Part shown: in pieces, positions 11,147 to 22,989 of the stretch
Position numbering within the stretch: position 1 is the first letter of the stretch
Layout: each line of letters starts with the position of its first letter
Source of the DNA: Symbiodinium natans
Lineage: Eukaryota > Sar > Dinophyceae > Suessiales > Symbiodiniaceae
NCBI GenBank assembly: GCA_905221605.1
Contig: CAJNDS010000140.1
Span: 136,501 to 200,500 of the forward strand
Length of the DNA stretch: 64,000 nt
Reading direction: 5' to 3'
Made by a program: the position numbers and the translations under genes
The notes under the pieces: generated by a model
What the model saw: only the letters and a program-made list of their open reading frames with translations
Database searches by the model: none
What the model was told of the DNA's origin: nothing

Positions 11147-11167
11147 AGCTAAATAGACCCTAAAGGC
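11147..11167 (-). repeat. Right member of the 21-bp inverted repeat
   Basis: Exact reverse complement of 648-668, again next to a TA-rich microsatellite. It marks the right limit of the pyrimidine-rich and satellite block. Whether it is a mobile-element terminus, a breakpoint of an inversion, or two copies of an interspersed repeat cannot be decided from one window. Confidence 0.6.
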
Positions 11168-11174
11168 GGCGGGC

Positions 11175-11435
11175 TCATATATATATACATACTACTAGAT
11201 ATACCATATATATATACTACATATACTACTATATATACATATACACTCTATATACTATGATACACACACTATATATACTATACATATATATATATATATA
11301 CACGTTATAGAATCTATAGTATGTGCAATATATATATATATATATATATACTGTATATGTATATGTATATAATATATCATACATATCTCATGTATACTCT
11401 AATATATACTATATATATATGACTTATGAACTAAA
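11175..11435. repeat. TA-rich microsatellite
   Basis: Runs of TATATATA interrupted by CATAC, CTACTA and GTATATGTATA units. Typical dinucleotide microsatellite with decay. No coding content. Confidence 0.95.
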
Positions 11436-11524
11436 AACTACACTAGATATACTAGCAAACATGGAAAAGCAAAAGCAAACGTCAAAGGCAGAAAGCAAAG
11501 AAATGACCTGAAACAAAAAATAGC

Positions 11525-11775
11525 TAAGAGAAAAAGCGAAAGCAAAAGCAGAAGCACAAGCAAGAGCAAAACCAAAAGAAAAAGCAACCGGAAAAGCTTT
11601 TGCTAAAGGAAAAGCAAAAGCAAAAGCAAAAGCAAAAGCAAAAGCAAAAGCAAAGGCGACAAGCAAAAAGCGACAAGCAAAAAGACACAGGCAACAAGCG
11701 ACAAGCAAAAAGCGAAGCAAGAGCAAATACAAAAGCGAAGCGAACAGCAAAAAGCGAAAAGAATAAGCAGAAACA
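11525..11775 (+). repeat. AAAGCA hexanucleotide repeat, partly degenerate
   Basis: Repeats of AGCAAA with a pure core near 11608-11655 and degenerate flanks (GACAAGCAAAAAGC). On the minus strand it yields a phenylalanine/alanine/cysteine/leucine repeat in all three frames (for example FAFAFA), which is a by-product of the six-base period. An A-rich tail (11780-11850, AAATACCCAAAAAA units) follows. Confidence 0.9.
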
Positions 11776-11859
11776 ATGAGAAAGGAACAAAAACAAGCAA
11801 AACAAAAAAAATACCCAAAAAAAAACAAAAAAAAATACCCAAAAAAAATGTTCTCCCAA

Positions 11860-12110
11860 ACTGGCCTCCTGCCGAATATCGGAAGGACAAATTCGGTGGC
11901 AACCATGATTGTGGTAGCGTTCAGCACACCCACACTTGTCACCCCGCTCATCAGTAAGCCTCATGTCATCCGACGTCTTGCAACAGCTACTGCAGTGCGT
12001 CTCCACAGCAATTCTGCTCAGGACCGTGCCCCGAGCCATGTTGCTTGCGGGCCTTGCGGATGTTCGTGCTGGACCATTGCTCAGACGCTTTACTTGAGAT
12101 AAGCTAAGCC
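11860..12110 (+). repeat. Segmental duplication A, left part (paralogue of 27010-27290)
   Basis: The order of phrases TCCTGCCGAATATC, GGAAGGACA, CGCTCATCAGTAAGCCTCAT, ATCCGACGTC, CTACTGC and GTGCTGGAC matches 27018-27245, and the corresponding part of each 646-bp unit downstream, at clearly reduced identity. It is cut off by the LINE fragment that follows and resumes near 13110. Confidence 0.7.
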
Positions 12111-12284
12111 ACGACACAGACGAGTTGCCGTGGGGTCTGCCAGCATGGCCCATTTCAACCCTCGAAGTGGGTTTTCAATACGGTCTATGCCCACCTGGGC
12201 TCCACATACACAGTTGGCAATACTCCCCGAGATGGTCTGGAATGATTTTGGGCCTAGGAATTCCCCCGTTGACAACTGCCAGCA

Positions 12285-13080
12285 GTCTTGCCGGGGGCCA
12301 GGACGCAGAAAAGCCATTCTCATAGGGGGGTTCGACAGAGACGCACCGAGGGACACGCTACTCGCCGAGATCACGAAGATGGTGGATCGACTACAGTTCG
12401 ACTTCAACCCGGCCACCATGTTCGCACCGGCATTCGCAGGGGGACAGCCATCGTGCCAATGGAAGCGAAAGAAGGAGAAGACGAGAAGGGGACTCACGAG
12501 CGCTTCATCCGAGTGTTGCAACAGATCAAGGAAGCCAACATCGACCTGGGGGTCAGGGAAGATGGACGGCAGAGGAAGCTCTGGGGGGCATTTAGCCAGA
12601 CCCAAGAACAGCGGCAGAGAAGCACCTTCGCTGGGAAGGTGAATGTGGTCAGCCGCCGCAGTGGAATGCGAGTGGTCCTCGTGCACAGTATGGGTTCGGG
12701 ACAAGAGGATTGCTTCTGCCACTACGGCGGCTCCTTTGCACAAGACAGCACACCAGACGCGATGGGGCTGGCTGGACATGCAGGGCATAGCGGAGGCCAC
12801 GGAGGGTCAGTTGTGATGAGAAATACAAGAGGAGTTTCACCTCAGCCTCAGAACGTGGAATGCGGGGGGCTACGACGCCAAAGGCATGGACTATGTCGAC
12901 CCGCTACTCGCCACCTCTGCAGGCAACGTACTGGAATTCATGCTCATTCAAGAAGCGGCCAAAATTCGGGGCGAAAAACGTCCTGATCGTGAGTTCGGGG
13001 GCCTCCCTCAAATCCCAAGCAGATCCCACCTCTGGGAACGGAGCAAACTGAGGGCCCACTGGCAAACTGCAACAACTTGA
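12285..13080 (+). pseudogene. Dinoflagellate-type LINE fragment: ORF linker region plus N-terminal part of APE-like endonuclease
   Basis: A broken retrotransposon ORF read in frame 1 (RRKAILIGGFDRDAP, then LLAEITKMVD) to about 12420. It then reads in frame 3 (GTAIVPMEAKEGEDEKGTHE, KLWGAFSQTQEQRQRSTFAG) to about 12640, then frame 1 again (VWVRDKRIASATTAAP, WGWLDMQGIAEATEG, two stops near 12817). It ends in LRTWNAGGYDAKGMDYVDP and EFMLIQEAAK. WN-x-GG and LIQE are the first two conserved blocks of the exonuclease-endonuclease-phosphatase fold used by LINE endonucleases to nick target DNA. The asparagine and the metal-binding glutamate are present. The rest of the endonuclease and the reverse transcriptase are missing: the frame stops at 13078. 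It sits inside a segmental duplication whose other copy lacks it, so it is an insertion. Dead: at least two frameshifts plus stops. Confidence 0.75.
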
Positions 13081-13109
13081 GGGGAAAAGGTGCATGTTGG
13101 AGACGGCAT

Positions 13110-16100
13110 CTAGGAAGATGTGCTAACGGAAGGGCACCTGCACATAAGCCAAGCGCTGTGGACTTTAGTCAGTTGCTCATGCACGCTGCAGATGCTGTAG
13201 GCGGGGAAAGCAATCACTAGCACAAATGAACAGCCCTGGCCCTAGGAAAGGCGACGCTCTAAAAAGAGAGGCGCACCCGACGTTCGCAGAGTGGTGTGTG
13301 GCTGGTTTTTTTTTCAAACAAACCTGCAACTTGCGGAGGGCGCTGAGAGACTGAGAGCACGACACAGCTTGCAGCCTTACATGCGGAACGTTGCAAAGGA
13401 TCTTGCCCTGAAAGGGAACCTCCAATCGAAGCTTGAATGCTTAAGGATCCTTCATGGGTTCCTTTGGTGTCACAAGCTGTCACAACAAGTATCAAAAAGT
13501 AATAAGGTGCCCTCCTGCTTCGCATGCATCACGGTCCGTCTGAGAGCTCTGCGGGCCAACACGTTTCGCTTTGCGGCTGGCTTAGGCATGCCCAGGAGAG
13601 CACCCAGGAGACGCAGTGGCACGAGAAGCGGATGCCCCCTCAAGGCCAAAAAGGAAACAGGGAAGGAGCGTGAGAGGTCAAGCGAGAAAGAGTTCGTGAG
13701 CGAGTTGCCGCTAGCACGCAGCCTTCTGAGACATGGCAAAGGCGAGCATAGGCAGCAGAGCAGGCGTGCGCGGACCGTGCTATCATCCGAGGGCACCACA
13801 CCGTTTCTCAACGCCTGGACCCCAAGATGCTCACATCCCTGCAGTCCCTGCGTATCGGAGGGACCCGCTGGAGTCTCTGATTTCAACGGTCTCTTCGAGC
13901 GTGCTTCTGCACTGAGGATTGATCCAGTGCAACTCCGGGTCACAAGGCTGCGGCGCCGAAGGGCGGCCGTGGGTCATGCATCGATGGCTGAAGGGCTCGG
14001 GGCGTCGGGGTCATGTCACGAGGCGTCGGGTTTGGGAGCCCCGCCTTGTCCGAGGGAAGGAGCTTGCAGAAAAGGCTCACGCCCAGACCTTTGTCAGCTT
14101 GTGGGACGCGTGGACTATGCAGGTGCCACAAGCGCAGGAAGGCATCGGACATTCGCCCTCTGCTGTGAGCGTTCTGGCATGGGAACGTCCTGGCCTGAGC
14201 CCTAACTGTGGCAGGAGTCGCAGCAGGCACGCGAGGGCCAACAGCAAGCGCTGCCCTCGGTACCTTCCCAGCAGGGTGGGGCGCCTGAACCTGGCCATCG
14301 TCAAGTAGAAGAAGGGTCCGGCTTCACAATCCCGGCGGGCGAAGACCACGCAAAGACAAGCGCAAGCTTCCAAGGCAGGGAGCCGCACCAAAGGCAACCC
14401 ATGCCGCCAAAACCGTACGAGGAGCTCTTCGAATGACCCAATGTCGCACTGACAGGCACAGCCCAGCTGCACCAAGTCGAAAAGGAGGTTGAAGACTTGA
14501 GGCAATTGGGAGGACATGAGTGCGTCCTAATCTAGCCAAAGCCCCCAAGAAGAGGCAGCGACCGAGCGAAGCTGCGGGCCGCCTCAAGATCCCGAGGACA
14601 GCTCTGACCCACAAGCACAAGTCAGCAAACCCTCGTGACTGTCACGACTTCTCCTTCCTCGACGTAAGGTGATGCAGGTGATCCATGAAACGCTTCCCCA
14701 CGGCCACACGGGGCTGCAAAGACCCCAACTACGGGAAGTAGGGCCCCGGATGCGCGCACCGCGTAGCCCCAGCACACGGTCATGTCGGGGACTAGCCGCC
14801 TGGCCTCCGACACGACCCTCAAGCGCCGGACTTGGACTTTCAATTCAAAGCGCGCCCTGACACAGTGCGGATTCGAGGTCTTATAAGGCTCGAATTCATG
14901 TCCGGGGTCACGTGCTCGCCATCGTCGAGCCCAACTTTCGCTGCGGCACTCAGAGCTTTGTGAGGCACGGCAGGCATTCCCAATTCAAGGGGCCACAAGC
15001 TTGAGATAGAATGCAAGACAGGCGGCCCCTTGTCTTGAGCCGTGTGCCAGGAATGAGGCCCTCGGAAGAAAACTGCATTTCGGCAACCGCCCGTGTGCAT
15101 ACCCAGGTGCTCCTGCTCAGGTATGTTCCTTCGACGACCTTTTGGTACACGTCTCCTTGCGGCTTGCCTACGCGACCTGCTGGCCCAACAGTTGACAGCC
15201 GTCCATCCGTCGTTGCAGGCGCTGCCCGCGGCAACGGCGCAACATCACCCGTGCTTGCACAACACACCTGAGTCCTCACTTAGTGACTTGGTCACCTGCT
15301 GGTCTTTGATTAGCTCAATCAAGCCCGGCAAGATCGTCCGGCATCGCCGGATAACTGTTGCCGGCGGCCGTGGGAACAAGCAGCTTTCGCTAAGGCAAAA
15401 CATGGCAAAACACGACTTCTCACACACCAGCCTTCTCGAACAATTCGGAAAGCTGCTTCACTGCTAGCGTTGTCAGTCACAGGCAAGCCAACTTACTCCA
15501 ACCCATGCGGTGGAACCACTTTGAGACATTTGGGGGCTAAGGCATTAAACTGAGGCTGCTCAGCTCCTTAGAATCTTGTGGCACCTTCCCAGCATTGTTG
15601 AGCGCAGCATGACTGGCCATCGTCAGGCCACGGGAAGAGCCCAGCTTGAACAGCATGGCTCGACTCGCGTTTGCCTTTCCAACTGTTGCTTGAAGCTCGC
15701 CTGCTTGGCTTCGCTAAACCTTTGCCCTGATCTGAAAAGAGCAAACTGTGTCGAAGCTGTTCAGCTCCTTCCATCTGAAACTTGGGCACCTTCGACGCAT
15801 TCTTCTCTCCCTCTCCCTCCGCTGCTGCATCCCGAGTGTCGCATGAACTTGGCAATCCTCAAGTTCGCAAATCCGCAAGGCAAGCCCAGCTTGAAATCGG
15901 GCAAGCTTGCTGCGACGACTCACGCCGTCAAAAGTTGGCCTGCTCAACAGCACTGCATGTAGCCCCACACAATGGCAAGTGCCACTGCCCGTTCAAGCTG
16001 GGCATGTTCATCTTCGGTAGAGGAGCTGCTGCGTGAGGCAAACATGCGGGCAACGATTAGCCGCAGCCACACCCGAAACACCTCAGCATCAAAACTCATT

Positions 16101-16300
16101 TAGATGGCTCTCGGAGAATGAAAAAGTGAAACTACCCTAGTTGCGCCTTCGAGCCAGCTGGGGCTCCCGGCTCCAAGCCATTCTGGCCACAAGCCGCAAG
16201 GATCCGCAGGGAACCCAAGGAGAAACCTCGTCAAGAAACTTCCAAAACAGCTGAGGCGAAGGGATGGGGTAAGATATGGCTAAGATATTGGCAACCTGCA
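13110..16300 (+). repeat. Segmental duplication A, main part (paralogue of about 29340-32960)
   Basis: Long collinear similarity to 29340-32960. Shared phrases include GGAGAGCACC near 13592 and 29680, AAGGCATCGGACATTCGCCC at about 14137 and 30209, GGGGCTGCAAAGACCCCAAC at about 14708 and 30830, CCTGAGTCCTCACTTAG at about 15268 and 31390, and CAGCCACACC near 16064 and 32715. Identity is high in the middle (13.5-15.5 kb) and lower at the ends, with small indels such as an extra TAACTGTGGCAGGAG stretch near 14200 here. Many overlapping 60-300-codon frames exist on both strands. None matches a family known to me, and frames differ between the two copies, so no gene is called. Confidence 0.85.
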
Positions 16301-18840
16301 GATGGTTTTTTCGCGAAATAGGATCCCGGTGTCCGGAGTCCCGACCCCGAGCTCGGGACATCAGGATTTCATCCATCTCCTCTGCCGCCTTGCCCCCGCT
16401 GCAGCTGCACCCCCCCCCCCTGCGTTCTCGCGACGGGTCCGCCGAAAACTGAAAAAACATGTGACAAACCACTATACCTTGAGCCACCCCAAAAGTTTGT
16501 CCATACCTGCCTTTGGACTCAGGATGGCTACGAGTATGTTTCCTCCAAAGTCCACTCTAAAAGCCCCCGGAAACTGTTGGAAACTGTAGAAACGCCCTGT
16601 ACTTGCCAGTAGCTGTGGATCGGTCGAGTTTGCAGTTATGTGCTTTCCTTGGTGCTGTTCACAAGGACAATGTGCATTAAACATTCAACTGTAGGACGTG
16701 GCCAAGTAGCAGCTCCTATCAAAACTTACAAAACTTCTTGGTCGTTCTTGTGCTGCAAAGAAGAGAAAGGCATCCTCCTGAGCGTGTGCTGCCATGGCTG
16801 TCATGGCTTAATGCGAAATCGCGGTGTCATGCCTTTCTTGTCAACCCCTAATAAGGCTCTTCAGAAAAATTATAGATTGAAAAGGCAGGCACATGATCCC
16901 GTCGGGGCTCGTCTGGATGCCGGTCCCGGCTGTCTTATCATGGGGTTACACTCCGTCAAAAAAGCGGGCTGGTCAGCTGCTTCTTACAAATGTGCGAGAC
17001 CTTCCCGACCTAACCCCTCCTGTCCAGGGCCTCATGAATCCATCTCCCTATGCCGATCACTTGGGTCCATCTCCCGACGCCAATCAGGTGGATCCATCTC
17101 CGTACGCCGATCATGGGGACGCATCTCCCTGCGCCGATCATTTCATGAGATTCTTTGAGTTAACCCTTGTGGCCAAAATGCCCTCGCCCTCCCCTTCGAT
17201 ATTCCAGGTAGGACACAAGCGCGCAAGATATGGAATGGTTGCGAAGTAGTATCGACAGGAATGCAGAGGCCCTATGCCCCAAACAGCTATCAAGCCCCAA
17301 GATCCGACTCACTTTCGGAAGAAACATCCGCGAGCCCTGCAAGGCCACTTTTTCGAACGCGCGCTGCTCCGGTCGGCACGTAACAAAAGTAACACGTGCC
17401 TAGCACGCAGGGTTCGGTCTGCCAAACAGTTTTGGCGCACATTTTAGTTGACCTTGCCATTCACGTCATTGCGGCTCGCTGCCGCATGGATGCACTGTGG
17501 AGCAGTGCTTGCCTTGCATGCACCAGTCATGCACCGCCCGCGCCCGCCAGCCTCACATGTGTTCTTTGCACATGCAGAGCAGCCAGACACGTGGGGGCAG
17601 AGCTCAGGCTGAAGTGCTCAGGCTGAGTCCTCTTGTCGCGCCGCATAGGTGAGGGGACGGCGAAGGAGGGAGCCTGACATGTGCCTCCATCTTTCACCCG
17701 ATCTCGGGGATATCAGCGAAAGATGGTCATGCCCGCTGCGCCCACAACTCCGCAGCTCCGCAAAGCACGCAGTTCTGCACGCTCGCGGCGCGAGCTCCAG
17801 CACGAAACGACATCGAGAGGATGGAGGCGGGCGCGTGCCAGTGCGTGCAAGGGATGAAAGAAGGGAGGCCATCGCGCCCACGACGGACATGGCTCGCACG
17901 GCAAAGAACTTCACGAGCTTTGTGCTTGCCTAGGTACAACTGCAGAGAGCCGTCCTCCGCAAGGCTCACAGCCACCCAGATCTCCCAGGCTCTGTCTCCT
18001 CGCTCTTTTGTGGCCTTCTTGGCCGCGATGAGACACAGCAGAGGTAGGGTGAACACGGGGCTCTGCAGGTGACTCCATGGATTCCTCCCTGCTGGACTTT
18101 CATGGGCATCACAGCTTGCAGGTCCTTTTGCCCGGGCTGCTTGCCTCGACCAGAAGGGAATCAAACCGAGCCGCCCCATCGGCCCCGAGTCTGCGTCCTG
18201 TGGCTGCCTGGAGCCCATCGTATGTGCTTGTACTCCTTGTCGCTACTTGTGAATTAGCTGCACTGATGCACATGCCTGGGTGCTCCCCTGCAGGAGCCAG
18301 TGGCCGTGACAACGGCCCGGCACCGTGCATCTGCAGCTGCTGGCATTCTTCTTTTGGCTGAAGCTTGACACAATCGAGGCGGCGATACACAGAAGCGACG
18401 CCATCGAAGCACCGCCTGCGCGCTTGCGAGTTCTGTTCCTGGATTTACGGGCATTTCACAAGCTGGTCGCTCTGTGGGAAAGCTTCTCTGCACTCACCCA
18501 TTGCCTACCGGGCCTACCGCCTCCTGCTGCGCAGGTGCTGCGCAAAGCCTGGTCGTGCAAACCTGATCAGCTTAATCGCCAATGCGTTTCTGCACCGACG
18601 TTTGCCAGCAGAAGCCGGCAGGAGGCGGCACAATGCTACAGCGAGGAGGCGAACGTCGCAGCATCAAGCAATGCGTCGGAACACATGACGCTCGCCGGCA
18701 GCGGGCAGTGGGATGACACTAGCTTGCACTTGAAGGTCTGTGCATCTGTGAAGTCAGCGGCGGAAGCTACGACAACCAGGCCGACGTCAGAACAAGCACC
18801 CCTTCCCAACCTTCACGCCATGCCACTCCCTAGCTTTCCG
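16300..18840. other. Unrecognised sequence, no gene supported
   Basis: Mixed-composition DNA with many short overlapping open frames on both strands and no recognisable protein family. The only clear internal structure is the 27-bp tandem repeat at 17040-17147. A poly-C run lies near 16411. Low-expression genes with many introns cannot be excluded. Confidence 0.4.
17040..17147 (+). repeat. 27-bp tandem repeat, four copies
   Basis: CATCTCC starts at 17041, 17068, 17095 and 17122, an exact 27-bp period with diverged units (CTATGCCGATCAC, CGACGCCAATCAG, GTACGCCGATCAT, CTGCGCCGATCAT). In one plus frame it reads as a 9-residue repeat (PSPYADHLG, PSPDANQVD, PSPYADHGD, ASPCADHF) within a frame at 16893-17249, but no flanking domain supports a protein. 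Confidence 0.85.
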
Positions 18841-19560
18841 AAAGGTAAGCACGCACAGGCTTTGAGCTTTAAGTTGCTTGCTCGTGAAAGCACTCATCAC
18901 GCTCTTCACGCGCTTCCCTAGGTCCGCTGCTTCTTCACGCGCGGCAACTTGGGGCCGCTGCTCGTTGCCAACGACGAGCTGGCGTTCAGTGTCACGCACG
19001 CCTTAAGAAGGGCCCAAGGGTACCTCCTTCAAGCTTGAGTGTGTGGAAGGATGTGTGGAAGGACGAGGACACGAAGAACACGAAGAAGCAGAGAGCACAT
19101 GGTTCGAGGCTTTGTCGCAGCACCGGCATCAGGCAGTCCGGACTGACTGACAGAGTACACGAAGCTACACCGTGCAATGACGAGGCCGGCGTCAAGCAAA
19201 CTGGCGGGCAAAGTTACCTGTCCTGGACTGCCTGATTCAAGACTGTCTCGCGTCCGTCCAAAACCCAGAGGACAAAACGTTTGGGAAAGCCAAGTTCGGC
19301 CATGCTTTGAGGGGCCGTCTGGCTTTACGCCCCAGCCACGCGCAATGGTGCAGATCATGCTCTTCTTGCACTTGCCTATAGGTCCGCTTCCTGCTCGATT
19401 CGAGGGGTTGGCCAAGCAACAGCATAGACATCGGCGGATCTAACGATCACCGGCAGGATGCGCAATGCTACACTGAGGCAGCCGACGTCAAGCAAAGTGC
19501 CAAGAAATGCAACTTGTGCTGGACTGGACGGCTGAACACCTTTGCAGCTGCAACAGCTCG
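18640..19560 (+). repeat. Diverged local repeat, about 300-bp spacing (three weak copies)
   Basis: Phrases of the type GAGG-C-GACGTC-AAGCAA recur near 18652, 19182 and 19478. TAGGTCCGCT recurs near 18920 and 19379, each preceded by a pyrimidine-rich run ending in CCCTAG or CTATAG. The second element looks like a 3' splice site and exon start repeated twice, but no consistent reading frame follows it. Strong divergence makes this a weak call. Confidence 0.4.
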
Positions 19561-21940
19561 TCTTTCCAAGAGACGTCACAGAATACGTCGAGCGGTATTC
19601 CGAAATCTGTTCTCGCCTCACACATCCATGCTTCGAGGCTGCTCTGACCCTCATGCCGCACATGCCGTCAGTGCCTGAAAAAGCGCTCTTGCAAGCACAG
19701 CTCTGCGTGCTTCCGAAAAGTTCGGAAGAGGTGGTGCTTCAGCTTCAATGGAATGCGAGGGCCATGTGGGAGCAGCGGGAAAAGCTGCGGAAAGCGACAG
19801 GCCCGACAAGCTGTCAGCAGTTTTCGTGAAGCCACTTGTAGGCGCGGATGTTCTACAGCCTTAGGGCAGTCTTATAGGGCCTTGCAATATTTTTGCAAAC
19901 TGGCTGAAGTCGGAAGTTCGGAAGCATTGCTCCTGCCCGCTTCCTCCTGCCGCTCCGTGTGAGATTGCAGTGGATGCCGGTGCTGCATTGAACGGGCTAT
20001 ATAGAGGCCCAGGTCATGCAAACTACCAAGCACTGCATCATGTCCCGCAATGGGTGACGCAGCTTGAGAAGCTGGCAACGCACAGCTGCCCACGGCACCC
20101 CACGGCACACGGCAACGAGAAGCTATCGGGGAAACCTTGCCGTAGAGGCCCCCCAGAAACCTGACCAAAACCTGTCCCCAAACCAGCACACAGCCCCGCG
20201 CTTTTGCGGGACGTAGCTGTAGCAGGGTTTGGGCTGGGCATCGGGTGGCCATGGTGGCACGCGGAAGCGCGGAAGATGCGGAAGCACACGAAAGTCTTCA
20301 ACATCTTCAACTTCAAGGCCCGAGCTCGCGAGAAGCTGGCAGTCTACGCGGCAGGGCCCACAGCCGACATAGCCGACATGCTCGACGAGTGCGACGAGCA
20401 CGACGAGTGCGACAAGAGCCGAATGGCAGGGTTCACAGCAGGCCGGAGACAAGCAGACTCGGCCGAGCCGAGTTGGCCCGCTGCAAGGCTAAACCACGCT
20501 CCCTTCAAAGCGGCTCTGAGTGCCGGATAAACCGCCACCCGCACGCCACGCGTCGGAGGGCCACCTTGTCAGCAGACATCAGCGGACAGGAGCGTGGAGG
20601 AGCTGAGAGTCTTCTAAACCCTCACAATCAGGGACAGCTCGTCCCCGACTTTTCCGGGCAGCGTGGGGAGTTGAGCAGGCAGGCAGCTGCTGGGATTGCA
20701 CCGCACAGACGCTCAGCATGCGGAGCCTCCCAGCTCTTCTGGGTTCTTCTCTGGGCCTGGATCGTACACGGCACCCCGAAACACGAAATGTCATGAAAGG
20801 CAAGTTGTCGTTGTCGTTGTGGACGCCGCAAAGTAGTCAAGGTTCGACTACCTGTAGCGTGATGACAGCGGCACTTCGTGCCGGCGCCTCTGTTGGCACA
20901 CATCACATGTAGTGCTGTCTGATTCGACACATCCGTCGAACGTCAGCCTATCGAACGGCACGGTTCTTGTGTGGCCGCTGGCGAGGTACTCCTAGAGGAG
21001 AGCACAAGGTCCAGCTCCAAGCGGGCAATGTTTACACGCTACTTCGCGGCTCAACTCTCAGGTACCTGTGTCTGAGGAACATAGACAAGAATAGAGCAGA
21101 TGACATGTGCATGCCGGCTCAGTGCCGCTAAGCTCTGTGTCCTGCACTGACGCTGCGCACTTCCGACCGTCGGAGTCCCAGGTGGCGCTTGGGCCGAACA
21201 GCCAGGCCGTGCAGTGCCCCGAACCGGGCATCGCCCCATCATGCAGCCCTGCCGCAAGCATCTTGAAACGACGCCAACACTTTCTAGCCATGATCCTGAC
21301 AGGAGACAGGTACCCGGAGCATGCGAGTCGTCTCACTCGCCGTGCTAGCGTTCTGGACCCCCTTCCATCATGCCGCGAGACCACTCTGAGAAGCCGATGA
21401 GGCAGACGGGGCACAAGCATTCTACAAGCATGTTTTCGAGAGCAAGCACAAGAGTTCTATCTTATGTCCGCATATTCTGGCCCTCCCTCTTTAGCAAGCG
21501 CAGTATGCAGCACGAGACTGTCTTGCTCCGCGTAGCAACAAACACAAGACGGGCTCTCACAGCAAGCGGTTTCCCGTTCTCGTTGTCGGGAAGCAACCAG
21601 ACGCATGGATCGCCGGACCTGGCCCCCATCGCCATCGTTGTTCGCCACTTCTCTGCCCGCTTGGTTTCTGGAGGTGCGTCGTCGACCAAGCTGCTGGTAA
21701 AGCTCGTCCGTGTCGTGGCAGGCAGCTGCGACTATGGCCGAACATGCACGGCCCCGCCGCCGCATCAAAGCACATCCACGGATGCCAACCGATGGCAACT
21801 TCCACCTGGTCAGCAAGCGCGTCCGCTTGAGCGCCGACGACAAGCGGCATGCAGCACATGTCGTATCGGCTGGGAGCGCGACAACGCAAGGGTTGCCCAG
21901 CTTGGTTGAACACTAGCACAAGCTTCTTCAAACGCAGGCC
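19560..21940. other. Unrecognised sequence, no gene supported
   Basis: No protein family recognised. A frame at 19542-19829 (LQQLVFPRDVTEYVERYSEI) is somewhat protein-like in composition but short and unsupported. A small GACGAGTGCGACGAGCAC repeat at about 20383-20412 gives a DEC/DEH acidic run. No RNA gene seen. Confidence 0.35.
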
Positions 21941-21943
21941 GCT

Positions 21944-22500
21944 CCGCGGCTTGGACATGTCCTTTATTTCTTGGCTTTGGGACATCATCATGGCGGCCTT
22001 TTGTGATGTAGCAGGCGCCTCAAAAGGCAAAACACTTCTCGGACGATGGGCAGCTGCAATAAGGAGGGGAGATGATCAAGGCAGCGGCCACTTAGCAGTG
22101 GGTGCTGCAATTTAGGGAAGCGTTTAGGGAAGCGGTATGGGCGGGAGGGGTTATGCGGCATGACCGACCGACCCCCTTGCCTTGGGGTGAGAGTGTAAAG
22201 TACAACTTTGTTCTGTCTTGGTCCGCGGCTTGGACAACATGTCCCTAATTTCGTGGCTTTGGGGCATCATCGTGGCGGCCTTTCGTGATATAGCAGACGC
22301 CTCAAAAGGCAAAACACTTCTCGGACGATGGGCAGCTGCAATAGGGGGGGGAGATGATCAAGGCAGCGGCCACTTAGCAGGAGCGGCCGGCCAAGTGGGT
22401 GCTGCAATGTAGGGGAGCGGTATTGGTGGGAGGGGTTATGCGGCATGACCGACCGACCCCCTTGCCTTGGGGTGCGAGTGTAAAGTGCAACTTTGTTCTG
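21944..22500 (+). repeat. 279-bp tandem duplication (two copies)
   Basis: CCGCGGCTTGGACA at 21944 recurs at 22223, followed by a shared stretch through ACTTCTCGGACGATGGGCAG and GGGGTTATGCGGCATGACCG. Both copies keep an open frame (ISWLWDIIMAAF versus ISWLWGIIVAAF, then ASKGKTLLGRWAAAI). However, the base differences are mostly amino-acid-changing and a three-base indel lies at the start, so there is no sign of protein constraint. Confidence 0.85.
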
Positions 22501-22989
22501 TCTTGGTTTTTCACAAATTGGTTTGGCTGTTGCTGTCATGGGGCAGGTGGGTTAGCATGTTACGTTGCGCCGTAGTTTTTAGATGTTGTTGGCAGGCTCT
22601 TCGAGTGCACACCAGGGGCCGCGATGGTCGCCGGCTACAGCGGAAACCCCCCCAATACCCCAAGACATGGAAGTACCGTGACACGGGCCCCTTGCTCAAC
22701 CTACTGACACAAGGACCTTGGTCAAACAGGCCTCCAAGTCCCCGCCTCCCGAAACGCACAAGGCCCCGAACGCTGATGCTTAACGACGGCCTCACCGGAC
22801 CCTGCCCAACAAGTTGGCAGGACTGTTTGAGACTGGAAACGGTGTACCGATCCAGCATGAAACCGGTGGCAAGTGCAGCAGGCCGACAAGGTTACGAAAT
22901 TTGAGCTCAGGATGACTTGGTCAGAAGCACAGAAGGCACAGACAGCACAGGAGCACCCCAGCCTCGCGAAGGCGCATAGAGGCTTTCCA

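Noticed and set aside
11424-12153. Minus-strand frames rich in phenylalanine, alanine and cysteine (FAFAFA)
   Set aside because: Direct product of the AAAGCA hexanucleotide repeat in all three frames.
13291-14205. 304-codon plus-strand frame in duplication A
   Set aside because: The corresponding region of copy B reads in different, shorter frames because of indels, and no family is recognisable.
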